Shown: positions 1 through 13,700, counted from the stretch's first letter. The stretch is 64,000 nucleotides of DNA from Corbicula japonica (GCA_038501625.1 JAZAYU010000034.1:2294001-2358000); one strand, 5' to 3'. Numbers and translations: made by a program. The notes: a model not told the origin generated them from the letters alone.

Positions 1-453
1 CGACTATTTTTTTACTCTTTATGATGTTTTAAACTGTTGTTTTTTTTTTTGGAAAAATGCAAATCGATTTCAAAACATTTAATTTTAGCAACTAGTATTG
101 TGTATATTTTTCGGTTTAAGCACATAAACATGCAAGTTTTATATTTGTTGTTGTTTTTGTGCGGTAGGGGCGCATCTATTCTTTATTCTTCTCCTTTTCA
201 TGATATATTAATGATAGAAAGGAGTCATACAGAGGTTCGGGCCTTTTAAATAATCCGCCGCATATCAAAACCAATTAAATTATTTAGGCTTGGAATAGGT
301 ATAGTTCGATTTTGACCCGTGAGCTGTGACCTTTCGGACAAGTCCACTGTTATTATACTAAATAGGTGAAGTGCGTCATTTTACAGAGTTACCGTTAAAT
401 TACTTTACTTATGTGACATTGAAACCTGTTCAAAGCAGCTGATAAATAGTCAC
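1..453. other. Upstream stretch without a recognisable gene
   Basis: AT-rich DNA with poly-T runs near 43-52. Only short open frames occur, none with a recognisable domain or a splice-site context that would make it an exon. I see nothing functional here. Confidence 0.5.
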
Positions 454-518
454 GACGCAATAGCTCAGTGGATAAGATCTCGGGCTATGATGCAAAACAT
501 TGCATGTTCGAATCCAAT
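454..518 (+). repeat. tRNA-like SINE head (degenerate)
   Basis: A box-like TAGCTCAGTGG at 461-471 and B box-like GTTCGAATCC at 506-515 have the spacing of an RNA polymerase III internal promoter. No acceptor stem can be closed at the 3' side, where an A-rich run (AATAAAAATAA) follows. I therefore read it as the tRNA-derived 5' part of a SINE, not a working tRNA gene. Confidence 0.55.
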
Positions 519-624
519 AAAAATAACTTTTTATGTTTGTCTCATTTTTTTTTTAATAATTTTTAGCTCGACTATTCGAAGAATAGGGGAGCTATCCTAC
601 TCGCCCCGATGTCGGCGTCGGCGT

Positions 625-777
625 CCGTTAAACAAAAAATGCACTTTGGTCCATTACTTGAAAACTACTTATGATATCAACTCGAAACTTGGAATATATA
701 TTCACCATCAAATTCTACATCATTACCAACAAGACCCATAACTCTGCTTCCAATATTTTTCAAGTTATGCCCCTTTT
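625..777. repeat. 165-bp-type repeat unit, left of element insertion
   Basis: This unit (TGCACTTTGGTCCATTAC near 640, GACCCATAACTCTGC near 733) matches the two units at 3283-3640. It ends in GCCCCTTTTT at 777, exactly where the 166-bp array element begins. It and the unit starting at 3283 are the two sides of an interrupted tandem repeat. Confidence 0.7.
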
Positions 778-826
778 TAGCTCACCTGTCACAAAGTGAC
801 AGGGTGAGCTTTTGTGACCGCCTGAT

Positions 827-878
827 GTCCGTCGTGCGTCGTCCGTCGTGCGTCGTCCGTCGTGCGTCGTCCGTCGTC
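827..878. repeat. 14-bp minisatellite
   Basis: GTCCGTCGTGCGTC is repeated about 3.5 times near the left end of the 778-3281 element. It is GC-rich in an AT-rich setting. Confidence 0.85.
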
Positions 879-1040
879 AACAATTGCTTCAATCGACTTC
901 TTCTCTGAAACGGCTTGGCCAATTTTGATGAAACTTCACAGGAATAATGCTTAGATGATGCCCTTTCAAAGTTGTTCAAAAAATGGAATTCCAAGCAGAA
1001 CTCTGGTTGCCATGGCAACCGAAAGGAAAAACTTTAAAAA

Positions 1041-3234
1041 TCTTCTTGTCTGAAACCACAAGGCGTAGAGCTTAGATATTTGGCATTTAGCATCCTCTAG
1101 TGGAGCTCTACAAAGATTGTTCAAATTATTTCCCTGGGGTCAAAATTGGCCCCGCCCCAGGGGTCACTTCATTTTACATAGACTTATATAGGAAAGACTT
1201 TAAAAATCTTCTTGTCTGAAACCACAAGGCCTAGAGCTTAGATATTTGGCATTTAGCATCCTCTAGTGGAACTCTACAAAGATTGTTCAAAGTATTTCCC
1301 TGGGGTCAAAATTGGCCCCGCCCCAGGGGTCACTTCATTTTACATAGACTTGTATAGGAAAAACTTTAAAAATCTTCTTGTCTGAAACCAGAAGGCCTAG
1401 AGCTTAGATATTTGGCATTTAGCATCCTCTAGTGGAACTCTACAAAGATTGTTCAAATTATTTCCCGGGGGTCAAAATTGGCCCCGCCCCAGGGGTCACT
1501 TCATTTTATATAGACTTATATAGGAAAAACTTTAAAAATCTTCTTGTCTGAAACCACAAGGCCTAGAGCTTAGATATTTGGCATTTAGCATCCTCTAGTG
1601 GAACTCTACAAAGATTGTTCAAATTATTTCCCTGGGGTCAAAATTGGCCCCGCCCCAGGGGTCACTTCATTTTACATAGACTTGTATAGGAAAAACTTTA
1701 AAAATCTTCTTGTCTGAAACCACAAGGCCTAGAGCTTAGATATTTGGCATTTAGCATCCTCTAGTGGAACTCTACAAAGATTGTTCAAATTATTTCCCTG
1801 GGGTCAAAATTGGCCCCGCCCCAGGGGTCACTTCATTTTATATAGACTTATATAGGGAAAACTTTAAAAATCTTCTTGTCTGAAACCACTAGGCCTAGAG
1901 CTTAGATATTTGGCATTTAGCACCCTCTATTGGAACTCTACAAAGATTGTTCAAATTATTTCCCTGGGGTCAAAATTGGCCCAACCCCAGGGGTCACTTC
2001 AATTTATATAGACTTATATAGGAAAAACTTTAAAAATCTTCTTGTCTGAAACCAGAAGGCCTAGAGCTTAGATATTTGGCATTTAGCATCCTCTAGTGGA
2101 ACTCTACAAAGATTGTTCAAAATATTTCCCTAGGGTCAAAATTGGCCCCGCCCCAGGGGTCACTTCATTTTACATAGACTTGTATAGGAAAAACTTTAAA
2201 AATCTTCTTGTCTGAAACCACAAGGCCTAGAGCTTAGATATTTGGCATTTAGCATCCTCAAGTGGAACTCTACAAAGATTGTTCAAATTATTTCCCTGGG
2301 GTCTAAATTGGCCCCGCCCCAGGGGTCACTTCATTTGACATAGACTTATATAGGAAACACTTTAAAAATCTTCTTGTCTGAAACCACAAGGCCTAGAGCT
2401 TAGATATTTGGCATTAAGCATCCTCTTGTGAAACTCTACAAAGATTGTTCAAATTATTTCCCTGGGGTCTAAAGTGGCCCCGCCCCAGGGGTCACTTCAT
2501 TTGATATAGACTTATATAGGAAAAACTTTTAAAATCTTCTTGTCTGAAACCACAAGGCCTAGAGCTTAGATATTTGGCATTAAGCATCCTCTTGTGAAAC
2601 TCTACAAAGATTGTTCAAATTATTTCCCAGGGGTCTAAATTGGCCCCGCCCCAGGGGTCACTTCATTTTATATAGACTTGTATAGGAAAAACTTTAAAAA
2701 TCTTCTTGTCTGAAACCACAAGGCCTAGAGCTTAGATATATGGCATTTAGCATCCTCTAGTGGAACTCTACAAAGATTGTTCAAATTATTTCCCGGGGGT
2801 CTAAATTGGCCCCGCCCCAGGGGTCACTTCATTTTATAAAGACTTGTATAGGAAAAACTTTTAAAATCTTCTTGTCTGAAACCACAAGGCCTAGAGCTTA
2901 GATATTTGGTATTAAGCATCCTCTTGTGAAACTCTACAAATATTGTTCAAATTATTTCCCAGGGATCTAAATTGGCCCCGCCCCAGGGGTCACTTCATTT
3001 TATATAGACTTGTATAGGAAAAACTTTAAAAAATCTTCTTGTCTGAAACCACTAGGCCTAGAGCTTAGATATTTGGCATTTAGCACCCTCTAGTGGAAAT
3101 CTTCAAAGATTGTTCAAATGATTTCCCTGGGGTCAAAATTGGCCCCGCCCCAGGGTTCACTTTATTTTATATAGACTGATATAGGAAAAACTTTAAAAAT
3201 CTTCTTGTCTGAAACCACAAGCTGAGAGTACTTT
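1041..3234. repeat. 166-bp tandem array, 13 full copies plus a partial
   Basis: TCTTCTTGTCTGAAACCA recurs at 1041, 1207, 1373, 1539 and onward to 3200, a regular 166-bp period. Each copy carries GGCCCCGCCCCAGGGGTCAC. Copies near 2369, 2535 and 2867 share a CTCTTGTGAAACTC variant, while the copy near 2701 keeps CTCTAGTGGAACTC. No coding potential is apparent. Confidence 0.95.
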
Positions 3235-3282
3235 TGTACTCAGGTGAGCGATATAAGGGCCATCATGGCCCTCTTGTTTACT

Positions 3283-3640
3283 TAAGTTTTGCGTTCAGGA
3301 AAATATGCACTTTGGTCCATAACTTATAAACTACTTGAGATATCAACTTGAAACTTGGAATATATATTCACCATCAAATTCTACATCATTACCAACAAGA
3401 CCCATAACTCTGCTGTCAATATATTTCAAGTAATGCCCCTTTTTTCTTATATTTTGTGTCAAGCAAAATATGCATTTTGCCTCTAACTTTAAAACTAATT
3501 GAGATATTGCCTTGAAACTTGAAATATATTTTCACCATCAAAATCTACATCATAACCAACAAGACCCATAACCCTTCTTCCAATATTTTTCAAATTATGC
3601 CCCTTTTTCGCTTAAATTTTGTGTTAAGCAAAATATACAG
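3283..3640. repeat. 165-bp repeat units, right of element insertion
   Basis: Two direct units begin near 3306 and 3471, with shared blocks ACCAACAAGACCCATAAC and TTCACCATCAAA. They are the same family as 625-777. Confidence 0.8.
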
Positions 3641-4470
3641 TGGGCCCTTAACTTCGTTATGAATGGAGGGATTTCAAAATAACTTGGCACAAATGTTCAC
3701 CATGACAAGGCGGTGTGTCGCGTACAATACCCATGCCTGTAGGTCCAGAGTCAAGGTCACTGTTACTAAAAATAGAATTTTCTTGCAAAATCGTGTCCGC
3801 TCTGTAACTTTGTTATTTCTTATTGGGTTTTTAAATAACTTGGTATAATTGTTCACCATATCAAGACGGTGTGTCACGTACATGCCCAAGCCTGTATGTC
3901 AATGGTCAAGGTCACTGTTGCTAAAAATAGAATTTTCTTGTCTAGGCTGTTACTTTGTTATGAATGGAGGGATTTCAAAATATCTTGGCACAAATGTTCA
4001 CCATGACAAGGCGGTGTGTCCGCACAATACCCATGCCTGTAGATCCAAGGTCAAGGTCACTGTTACTAAAAATAGCATTTTCTTGTCCAGGCTGTAACTT
4101 TGTTATGAATGGAAGGATTTCAAAATAATTTGACACAAATGTTCACCATGACAGGGCGGTGTGTCACGTACCATGCCCATGCCTGTAGGTCAAAGGTCAA
4201 GGTCACTGTTACTAAAAATAGAATTATCTTGTCCTGGCTGTTACTTTGTTATAAATGGAGGGATTTTAAAATAACTTTGCACAAATGTTCATGAAAAGGC
4301 AGTGTGTCCGCACAATACCCAAGCCTGAAGGTCCAAGGTCAAGGTCACTGTTACCAAAAATAGAATTTTCTTGTCCAGGCTGTAACTTCATTATAAATGG
4401 AGGGATTTCAAAAAAACTTGACACAAATGTTCACCATGAAAGGGCAGTGTATCGCGTATTATTCCCATCA
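3641..4470. repeat. About 145-bp tandem repeat, 6 copies
   Basis: TGTTCACCATGACA-type blocks recur near 3694, 3851, 3998, 4141, 4286 and 4430, and CAAGGTCACTGTTAC lies in each unit. Short open frames in this region are only repeats of this unit read through. The array ends just before GCATCCGTGTCCTATGGAC (near 4507). Confidence 0.85.
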
Positions 4471-5674
4471 TTGCACTTGAGTGTCTGAAAATGATGCATA
4501 GCGGGGCATCCGTGTCCTATGGACACATTTCTAGTTTCACTTATATTTTCACTTAAGTGTACTTCATCGATAACTTTGCAAATACTTAAGGTATCAACTT
4601 CAAACTACCATTATATTTTCACTTCAGTTCTTTTTCTGTAACATTACTGAAGTGATTGATATTTGACTAAAAGTAAATGTCTCTAATAAAAAATTACTAA
4701 CAAGTTTTCTAACAAATTCAGAAATATTTCATAGTTATTCCCCTATTCAGTTTAATATTTATGGTACATTTAGGAATTATTTCTGTTATTTGAAAAGAAT
4801 TTCTCCCGTACCATTCACTTGTAAATATTTTTCCTGATTGCACATGAATGTATGGCCATAGTTGTTATTGTTTTAATCTTCAAATTGCATTTGTTTCAAA
4901 TGATTCGAATAGTCGAGCATGCTGTCCTCTCTGACAGCTCTTGTTTATTTAGTTCATATGATATTATTTTTAATAGTATTGAGCTGTTTTATCTTTATAT
5001 TTTGCACCCACGTTCAATTTTGTCCATGTTCATTCCATTTTTAACAATAATTTTTTGTTGAGCAGCTTGCCCTGACCCCATACACCTCCGTACCAAAAGG
5101 AGCGTTGACAATTGTGAATCCTGGCGTTCTGTACATTCTTTTTCTTTAATAATTAACATAATTCAAAACCACTTTATACAATGTTTTGCATCGCCCAAAA
5201 ATGTGTTTTGAGTAAGCACCAATCGCGACATTTTATCAACTCGCTTGATGAAAGCTTACTCGAAATTTGTACGGTTTAATGTCATTTTTGACGGTGTCAA
5301 TATGAATTTATTGAATAAAAGACATTACAAACAGAAAAAAATGAAATTTCCTCATGCGATTCGAACACACAACCCTTATGTCATATTACAAGAAATCAGA
5401 AGCGTTACTGCCACGACCATGAAACCTTTTGTTACAGAGCAGTACAATTTCAACATAATGAGCAATGATGGGAATACCTAACATCCCTATTTTGCGGAAT
5501 ATTCCAAAAATCTATAAATACAAAAGTACATTCACGGCTCAATGCGTAAAATCGGACTATACCTTATTACTTTTACAGTGTAATTCAAAATTCATGAATT
5601 GTTTTCCTACAAGATAAAAGTGATTCACATATATCAATATACACATTGTTTGTTTTTAACAATAAACTGGAATC
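4471..5674. other. Non-coding upstream DNA
   Basis: Apart from the tail of the tandem repeat to about 4540 (including CCTATGGACACATTTCTAG), this is AT-rich sequence. Open frames at 4852-5061 and 5245-5481 show no domain, no conserved counterpart near gene 2 and no exon context. Confidence 0.4.
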
Positions 5675-5970
5675 AGTAAAATAAAACTAAAAATGGAGAC
5701 CAAGCTCAAGTCTCAAGTATCTGATTGGCTGAAATAGAGACAATTCTTTTTTTTGAAACCAACATATTAATGGCTGAAGGTTATAAAGCTGAGATTGGCA
5801 ACCAGTCTCAAATCTCAAGCATCTGATTGGTTGAAATGGCGACTGGTCGCCATTTCAGCCAATCAGATGCTTGAGATTTGAGACTGGTTTCCATGGTCAT
5901 TTTATAACCTTCAGCCATTGTTGAGATTTGAGACTGGTCTGAATTCTTAGTTTTATGATTTTGGTCCCTG
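5675..5970. mobile_element. Palindromic MITE interrupted by a second copy of itself
   Basis: The inner copy, about 5771-5917, is a near-perfect inverted repeat centred on GGCGACTGGTCGCC. Its ends are GGCTGAAGGTTATAAA and TTTATAACCTTCAGCC. On either side are half elements of the same family (TCTCAAGTATCTGATTGGC near 5718; TTGAGATTTGAGACTGG at 5920-5936, ending TTGGTCCCTG). One copy therefore seems to have inserted into another. Confidence 0.7.
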
Positions 5971-6441
5971 ATCTCGTTGAAATTTAACTGCTAAAATGTA
6001 CAAATATCCTTGATACAACGACTGTACCCTCTACATTATTTACTTAATGAACTCATCATGGCCTGCATTTCAATTACTGTTTATATAAAAATGAGGCATT
6101 TCTGAGCCTTTCGATATTTTCTTTCTCATTTTAGGCTTTAGTTTAACTTAATTTGTAATCATGTGCATTGTTGAAATTAACGATATTTTGTCATTTGACT
6201 TAAATATATACTATCTTAGCTATTTTGTTGGTAGATCAAGATGATTAATACCGAAAAGTGGTTTTATTGAAACAAAAAAGGGTAAAATACATACCGGGAC
6301 AAACACACAACCGGAAATCGCTGGCAGTCTACACGGCCAAATAGACAGAAGAAGAGACAGTACTTGTTTTTATATTGACCATATCAAAATTCTTATTTGT
6401 TAAACAACAAAAGGAAATCTAACAATACATTTTTGAACTCT

Positions 6442-6577
6442 GCCCAAGGCTATAAAATTGAGCATGGAGACCAGTCTCAAATCTCAAGCATCTGATTGGC
6501 TGAAATAGAGCCATTACTGCAAATCAGATGGTTGAGATTTGATACTTGTTTCCAATCTCAGTTTTATAACATTCAAC
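6442..6577. mobile_element. Palindromic MITE copy
   Basis: Left arm GCCCAAGGCTATAAAATTGAG and right arm CTCAGTTTTATAAC bracket the family core CATCTGATTGGCTGAAAT. The centre is degenerate, so this is an older copy. Confidence 0.7.
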
Positions 6578-7662
6578 CCTATTTTTTCATGAATCGGATT
6601 GTGAAAATAAACGAAAAACAATAGGAATATTTTTAACTAAAAATACTTTTTTTCGCTAGAACAAAAAATCACAAAAGCCAACAAACATATTTGTCGTTTT
6701 CTGAGCCTTCATTTTTTAGTATTTATCGCATAGTTCAGTAAATCATGCTGCATAAAGTATAATGTTTAAACCTCTTCCAGATTGACACCAACGATGTTTG
6801 TCCTTAAAACAGTTTTGCTAATTAAATATATATGGAAGCAACACAATTATCTTTCAACAAAGTATGGTGGATATTGATCTCGCCTTATACGTCCGCTTCT
6901 CTATCGTTTTGTAATGAAGAGCCAATAACGTGCTCGTTTATTTTACCGAGACTTAAAATAATTGCATGTATCAATAGGTTTCATTTAGATCGATAAGTTC
7001 TCAATATTTTTTTTTAAATACGATAATCAGCTGAATAGATTTTTACTTCCTGGGTTTATGAACCTATTTTTATAAATGTTTGAATTTTGATTTAATTAGC
7101 ACTGTTGACTAACTTGGGAATCTTTTTTTCAATCTTCATAATGGTTTGACCAGCACCGAAGATTGCAGGAGATTTTCTATTTGTTTCAATTGGCTTCCCG
7201 TGATTCATTTGATATGTATGGGTTTATATAAAACATTAATATTTATACTTTTAAAGTTTTATTCAACATTAAAAGTATAGATACTTTATACATAATATTA
7301 AAACGTACACGTTTTTGTCTACTTGATCCAGCTATTGGATACGTACCTAGTCAATATTTCATATTCATTGGTTATGTTCAACAATAAAATACTGAACGAA
7401 ATATACACCGAAACGTAATGCACACCTTGATTTTGTATTAATACACACACATATATAAGTTTTTGAAACTTCCTGATCGTCAGAACTAAGCTTTTAAATG
7501 AAAATGTTTTTCTCATCGTTAATATCGTTGCACAACGCATTTCAAGTGATTTTTTTACATTAAAAATATGGATATAAAATGATTTAAAAGTAAACTCTGT
7601 TGTTTTATATATAATTAAGTAACTTTAAGGATTTCCAAAATAGTGAACTAACGAAATAAGTT
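6578..7662. other. Upstream region of gene 1; promoter not resolved
   Basis: Very AT-rich. TATA-like strings occur (ATATATAAG near 7452, TATATATAA near 7606), but in DNA of this composition they are not diagnostic. The transcription start and any 5' non-coding exon cannot be placed from sequence alone. Confidence 0.3.
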
Positions 7663-7759
7663 ATGCCGGCGATGCATGAAAGCTGGATAGTGTTGCTGGT
7701 TGTGAGTTTATTCGTCTCATGTTGTGGACAGAATCAATCATCACCCCCTTGGCCTAAAG
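7663..7759 (+). CDS. Gene 1 exon 1: start codon and signal peptide
   Basis: ATG at 7663 opens a hydrophobic leader (SWIVLLVVSLFVSCCGQ) ending at AAG|GTAAGG, phase 1. Gene 2 exon 1 has the same layout and the same ...PPK end. A second in-frame ATG follows three codons later; the first was chosen because it is upstream and in frame. Confidence 0.8.
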
Positions 7760-10700
7760 GTAAGGCAGTTATCGTATACTACTCAGATAAGGATCACTTA
7801 AAACACTGTGTTTATTCTTTACATAAGATTGAAGCCATAAAATATTTGCTGTGATTCTGAAAATTTGTTCATTTGACATCAGTTTTGTGCCAAAAATGAA
7901 ATGAACCGACAAACTGTTGAAGCAGAACATTCGGGATAAAACGGAAAAGGGATCCCTATCACATCTTGGGTAGTTTATTTGTTATGATTTAAAATGATCT
8001 TGTTATTATTTTATATAAGGTGTTTTACAGTACTTATCAAAATTTTATATGGATCACTTTTAAGATTGTGTTTATTTCTCACATAAGTTTGAAACGTTTA
8101 GTTATTGGATGTGATTCTGAAAATTTGTTCATTCAACCCTTTGAATGAGCTGCTTTAAAGCGTTCTGTGATTGGTAACTTTACCCACCCGTGCAAACTTG
8201 AATCCATGGTCTGCTTGAGATATGACGTCCGGTCCCGATTCGGGACTTTGTAAATAATATTAAGAAAAGCAGTGCAGAGTTTTAAAATTACTAATATTTA
8301 AATGACATGTTCAATTATAGTTATTGGTAGTTTACCGTTAACATTTGAAAAAATATTCATAATTAAGTAGTCAGTGTACTAATTAAAAACCGGTTTTTAG
8401 AGCGTGCGATTTAGTATTTCCCAACTTTATGTACCAGATCAATCATTTTCACTTCTTTGTATGAAAAAGTTATTAAATTTATTTCACGTTTTTAGAAACC
8501 ACTGACATTTAATCAAGGTAGGGGTAAAACCAAAAGTCACAAAATTAGCGGTAGTCGGTATATTCTCCGTAAAAGAAAATTCATGTTTCATTGTTTAAAT
8601 ATGGGGTTTTAAGTAATTTTGAACACTTCTATGCCATGCTGCAATAATGCGATTGTTTAGCTGTTACAGAAAATATTTTTCAGCAGTCTTTGCCGGTTTC
8701 AGTATATCCTCTATACAAAAGCTACGGTCAATTATGTGACTTTTGGTTTTGGCCTCACCTCGATTAAATTTCCTTCGTTTAAGAACGCACGGAGGTATTT
8801 CAATGAAAACTTCAGAAAAAGAAGAAGAAATGGTGCATCTTATTATATTTAAAATTTAAAGATTGTACTCCAATTCTACGCAAAGAAATTGAACAATTTT
8901 GATCGGTGTAGTTAGAACATTGGTTAAGTGTATACTGTAATGTACATAAGTAAATTACTTTAACAAAATTGTAATCATTGGTATATTAAGACCTAAATTT
9001 AAATTACATCTACAAATATCTCTCTTTTGTTTTTGACAAGTATTTCAATGAAGGGTTTTTTCAGTTCATCGCTAGCTCAAGTTGTTGTGTACTCGACTTG
9101 CGGCTGCCTGATTTGAGTCCCCGCTTAAATTTTTTGCTCGTCATTTTGAGTTTACAGTAGCATGATAGAATTCTGGATTCAGCGTTATCGTGCTTTACTG
9201 AATTCATGTTAAAGGTTACATTGTTTAAAGAGCTTCTTTGGTAAATGATATATTAAGATGTAAGTTTTTTTAACTATTTTAATTTAACTGTTATTTCTTT
9301 ACAGAGCGCTTGGCCTATTATTTATTTGCTTTAAAAGTTATTTCCTTGCAGAGCGTGGCATAATACTGACAGTGTTTCATGACTATGGAAGCTCGCTAGC
9401 AGCCCAAGTACGTCATCTTCCCATGTTTCCTGGGTTCGAAAGTTTCAGAGGCTCGATACGGGGGGTTGCATTTCAGAACCAACAGATACAGTTTCTTAGC
9501 GTTGATGTGGACTTTAGAAACAGATCGGCATATTTTTACGACTATCACTTAAGGTGTGTTATTATATTGATTCGATAAATTCTTAACACCTATGAAATAT
9601 AATATTTCTTACTTCTGAATCATTAGATATAACCAAATCTTAGTCTAACATAATACCACATTAAAAACGGTGAAACAAGCATGGCAGGAAAACTAAAAAA
9701 CTCAAAAACACAGTCTTCCCACACAGCTAAAATGCAGGGAGAAAAAGACAGAATGGGTTGATAAGAACGATTTCAAAATATAATCATGATTTTTCACATG
9801 AACAAACAGTTAACGAGCAAGAGAACCCGAGTTGTTACTGCCTTGAAACGGTCAGTGGCAAAACACTCTGCCACTGGGAGTTTAAACCAAGTTCTAGGGT
9901 GCACCGATCTCACACTTGCCCCAACAGGTTCTCATATTAACAAACAATTACATGTTATCTTGGTGTACGAGCTCCAACTTTATAAACATGGGTACATACA
10001 AAATTAAGCTCAAATCCGTAAAGACCTAAGAGAACAAAAAGAAAGGAAACGGGAAAAGTGTCCTATACGCCTTTCCAGTAATTCGATGAATTTATTTGGT
10101 TACCTCCCCTGTCCAGTCACGTGACTGCTTTACAGGATAAATGATTGCTCGCTGTAATAACGTAATAGGGAATATGTACCTACAACTTTCTTTTTTATCA
10201 TAAAATTCTTTTTTTAAAAATATATTCTCTCTTTTAATTAGTAATAATACATCAGCGTCATGATATTTTTGAAAATAATTTATTAAACAATCAGGTTTCT
10301 GACTAAAAGTGTCAATTCATTATTCCTCGTATTAGACACTAAACGACTTCAACTAACAGACAGTCGCAGTGTTCTCTTCACGGCTTAATTGAGTCTCGTT
10401 TCCGGATTAGCGTGTCTATTCAACTACTGACATCATGTTGTGATTATGTCGGCGGCGATTGATTTTGAAGGCGGCATGCCATAAACATGTCAAACTGTCT
10501 CGCACACGGGGTCATCTGTCAATTACTTAAAGGGGCAGATATCATTGACCAATAGAGATCGTGTAATTTCTATTTGCAAGGTATCTAAACCTCCCAATTC
10601 TTAAGTGTTTCGGAGTCCTTTAACTACTGGATGTGCCAGCAAATATATTTGATTTAGCACTTAAATGGATTCTTAATCAACATTATGACACGTATAGAAA

Positions 10701-13700
10701 CAAAAGCCGTCAATAAGAAAAAAATCTTGTCAAAACATGTTATATGTGTTTAATTAAGAGTTTGGGCTTTTATGCCAAAATTACAATCTGTCAAACCTAA
10801 GAAATCTAAATTGGATATGCAACCATATTGTGATATAAATATTCTCATCTTTTTGGAAGCCGGCATCTAAATCCTTGGATTTATTCTACGAATGTTACTT
10901 CTACAACAAACAACTAGATTATCATATTTGGTTGTGAAGTATACGTAACATTTTAAATATTCAAATTATTTACACGTTGACCATAAACGCCTTAATTTTT
11001 TATTGTTCAAATGTGTAAGTATCAACAAATTCAGATTGTATTTTTTCAAAAAATTTTGTCTACAGATCATGTAACCAGATGTTGACATATCACGATTTCC
11101 GGATAATAGCGCATTACTAGCCTTAGCAATTTGCAACATTTACACCAGTAAAATACATTAAAATATATAAAAGATATAAAGAAGAAATTGTTGTACATAA
11201 TTGGTAAAATTAATGCTTATGTTTGTCCAAATTGCGTTTCATACTGCCTACTATCAACAAGAATGGTACATGTTCTTATATCATTAAAAATCTAAATATC
11301 TAACAAATAGTAAACATAAAAGGTCTGGCTAAAATAACAGACCAGCAACTTATTTTTTCACCGCCGGCGACGAACGCAGACATGCAATATAGCGGATAAG
11401 GTTAGCTATTATGTGCTTAAGCCATTAGCCCTATCGTTCAGCTATCCTGCAGAGCCTCGTTTTGGATTGATTTTCGGTCGCGGGAAGTAACTCGTACAGG
11501 ACTGCGAAACTGTTTATTGGAAAGGCGTATAAAGACCGTATTTTACTTGGTGTATATTAACCTTAATTTCCTTCATGCATGTCACTGTGTATTAGCAAAT
11601 GTTGACGATTCGGTTTGTTTTGATATTTATGTAAAGGCAAACTAAAGACCGTGAAAATTATGGAAGAATGCTTGTCTCTTCACCTTTTAATGCAACATCA
11701 GTGCATATATTTTGAGTGCATAATTTATATGTAGTTGATATATTCAAGTAGCATAAGCATTTCTCCAATCTCCTTCGCAGAGTTGTCGTTCCTCACACTC
11801 ACTTTACATCTCTGCAAAAGGCTCGATGTCAAGTTTTTTTTACCAAACTCGGCAGCCTTATTTTATACAGTCATAAATTATAAATTTGAAAGCTTTAGGT
11901 AAAACAAATGACTGGAATCTTCACTATCTTTCATTAAAACCGAAGAAACCCAAGCTAGTCTAAATGTACTTGGTGAACTATTTCTTTGAGTAAAGGTAAA
12001 GTTGTTGAAAGTAGCCCCAGCCTTTTACAGAGGTGAATGTAATGAGCCGATTGTGTAAGAGAGTGGCATTTCTCGTCAGCGGTTTAATTGTTTAATTTTA
12101 TAATAACTATGTTATTCTGAACAGTAAAGCAGTTAAATATCTTCATGTTGTCTCGTATTGATATCATTCAGATCGATTGTCCTTTGCACCGGGTACAATG
12201 CAGACCTAAATCTCACAAACATGGAGTTCGATTTTATGCATGTTGGTGTGTCACGTGGTACGGTACAACTTGCAGTAGACTGGTTGTCCCATACCGTATA
12301 CTGGAGTGACTCAGTCTATCGATGGATCGTTGCTGCTCCGGGACAAAAAGAAAAGATAGACTTGGATTATTACAAGATTATTATTGATGACCACTTAGAA
12401 GCTCCAGATGGACTAGCAGTTGATCCAATATCTGCGTAAGTACAAACTGCTCAAAGATATCTTAGTATATTGATTTCATATATAGCTTATATTATCTCTG
12501 TGGAGCATATAGAAATTATGAAATAGATTTTGGAGTTAAGTGTTTTTGGTTATCAGTTGACATGCTTCAGCAAAGCATGTGTGATGAATGTAGCACTATC
12601 TGCAAATATTAAAGTGATCTTGTTATATTCCATCAAATGTTTTGGGTGACAGGTATCTGTTTTGGTCAGACAACGGCCAATATCCGAAAATAGAGCGCTC
12701 CGACCTGATTGGCAATAACCGCCAGACAATTATTACGCAGAACTTAGTATCCCCGATTTCACTGGAGGCGGATTGGAGAGATGGTAGGATTTACTGGCTT
12801 GACTCGTATACTGAGTCGGTTTTGACCGCAAAATATGATGGAACTGATGTTACCATGGTGACTCGTGTTCCGAGTTCAACACTTCTTGACCTTGCTACTT
12901 TTAGGGTAAATTAAATTTCCTTATAGGATGAATGGATACTAATAAGCAACTGTTTGAACTATCTTTGCTTATTATTAATCCCAGTTAATCTTAATTTTAG
13001 TTACATAAAAAATCACTGAAATGTACTTTCGAAGCTGGAGTTTCAACCGTGTATCGCCGTCACCATTTATTATAATTAAGCAAGTGGGTACATACAGCAT
13101 GTAATTTCTGTGACAATCCGCTTCACTTAATATGTTGTGTTGAATAGAGTTCTTTCACATTGTTACCTCCCCTTAGCGCTCTCTAAAATTGAAGAGCATA
13201 TTTAGTCGATAAATGCACGCGAGGGGGCATCGTTTACTATTGTTAATATGAATAAGTGATTATAAAATTAAGAACATGTTGATTAATCATTTCAAATTTA
13301 TAAATAAGTGAGTTCAGTCAAACAACAAAGAATAAAAAACCGTTATGATCACTTACAAGCACATCAAGAAAGTTTATGCGCATTTTAAACATTGTTTATC
13401 GCGGTATTTTCAGGACGCGAGTATCCGACGGATTTGTGTGGGGTTTTTATGAAAATACACACGTGAATTGTGTTTACTAAAAATAAATCTGTATAATTGA
13501 CAATTCAGACGAACATTATCGAACATTTTACGGCATTTTTTTTTGTAACGCTATAATTTATAGTGGAATGAGACATAAAATTTTATATTCTTATGTAGCT
13601 CGTCGGCGACTAGGTTGATATGTGTTTTGCGTGTTTTGCTTTTGAGAAAAAATATTACGTATTTACATAATAGGATGATTCCAGCTACAAACCCGAGAAA

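Larger units (their letters stand above)
778..3281. mobile_element. Helitron/pearl-like non-autonomous element with core tandem array
   Basis: The element starts with a hairpin-forming CTCACCTGTCAC / GTGACAGGGTGAG (781-808), followed by a 14-bp minisatellite. About thirteen 166-bp core repeats come next. The right end has a GAGTAC...GTACTC palindrome (near 3226) and a GGCCATCATGGCC palindrome (near 3259) before CTCTTGTTTA. It sits inside an older tandem repeat, which shows both boundaries; no clear target duplication is visible. Terminal hairpins, a core array and absence of a target duplication fit Helitron/Helentron-type elements, including the bivalve pearl family as I remember it. No open reading frame for a transposase or Rep/Hel protein is present. 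Confidence 0.6.

Noticed and set aside
3663..4488. Series of short open frames of 61-82 codons
   Set aside because: They are readings of the 145-bp tandem repeat and differ only as the repeat differs.
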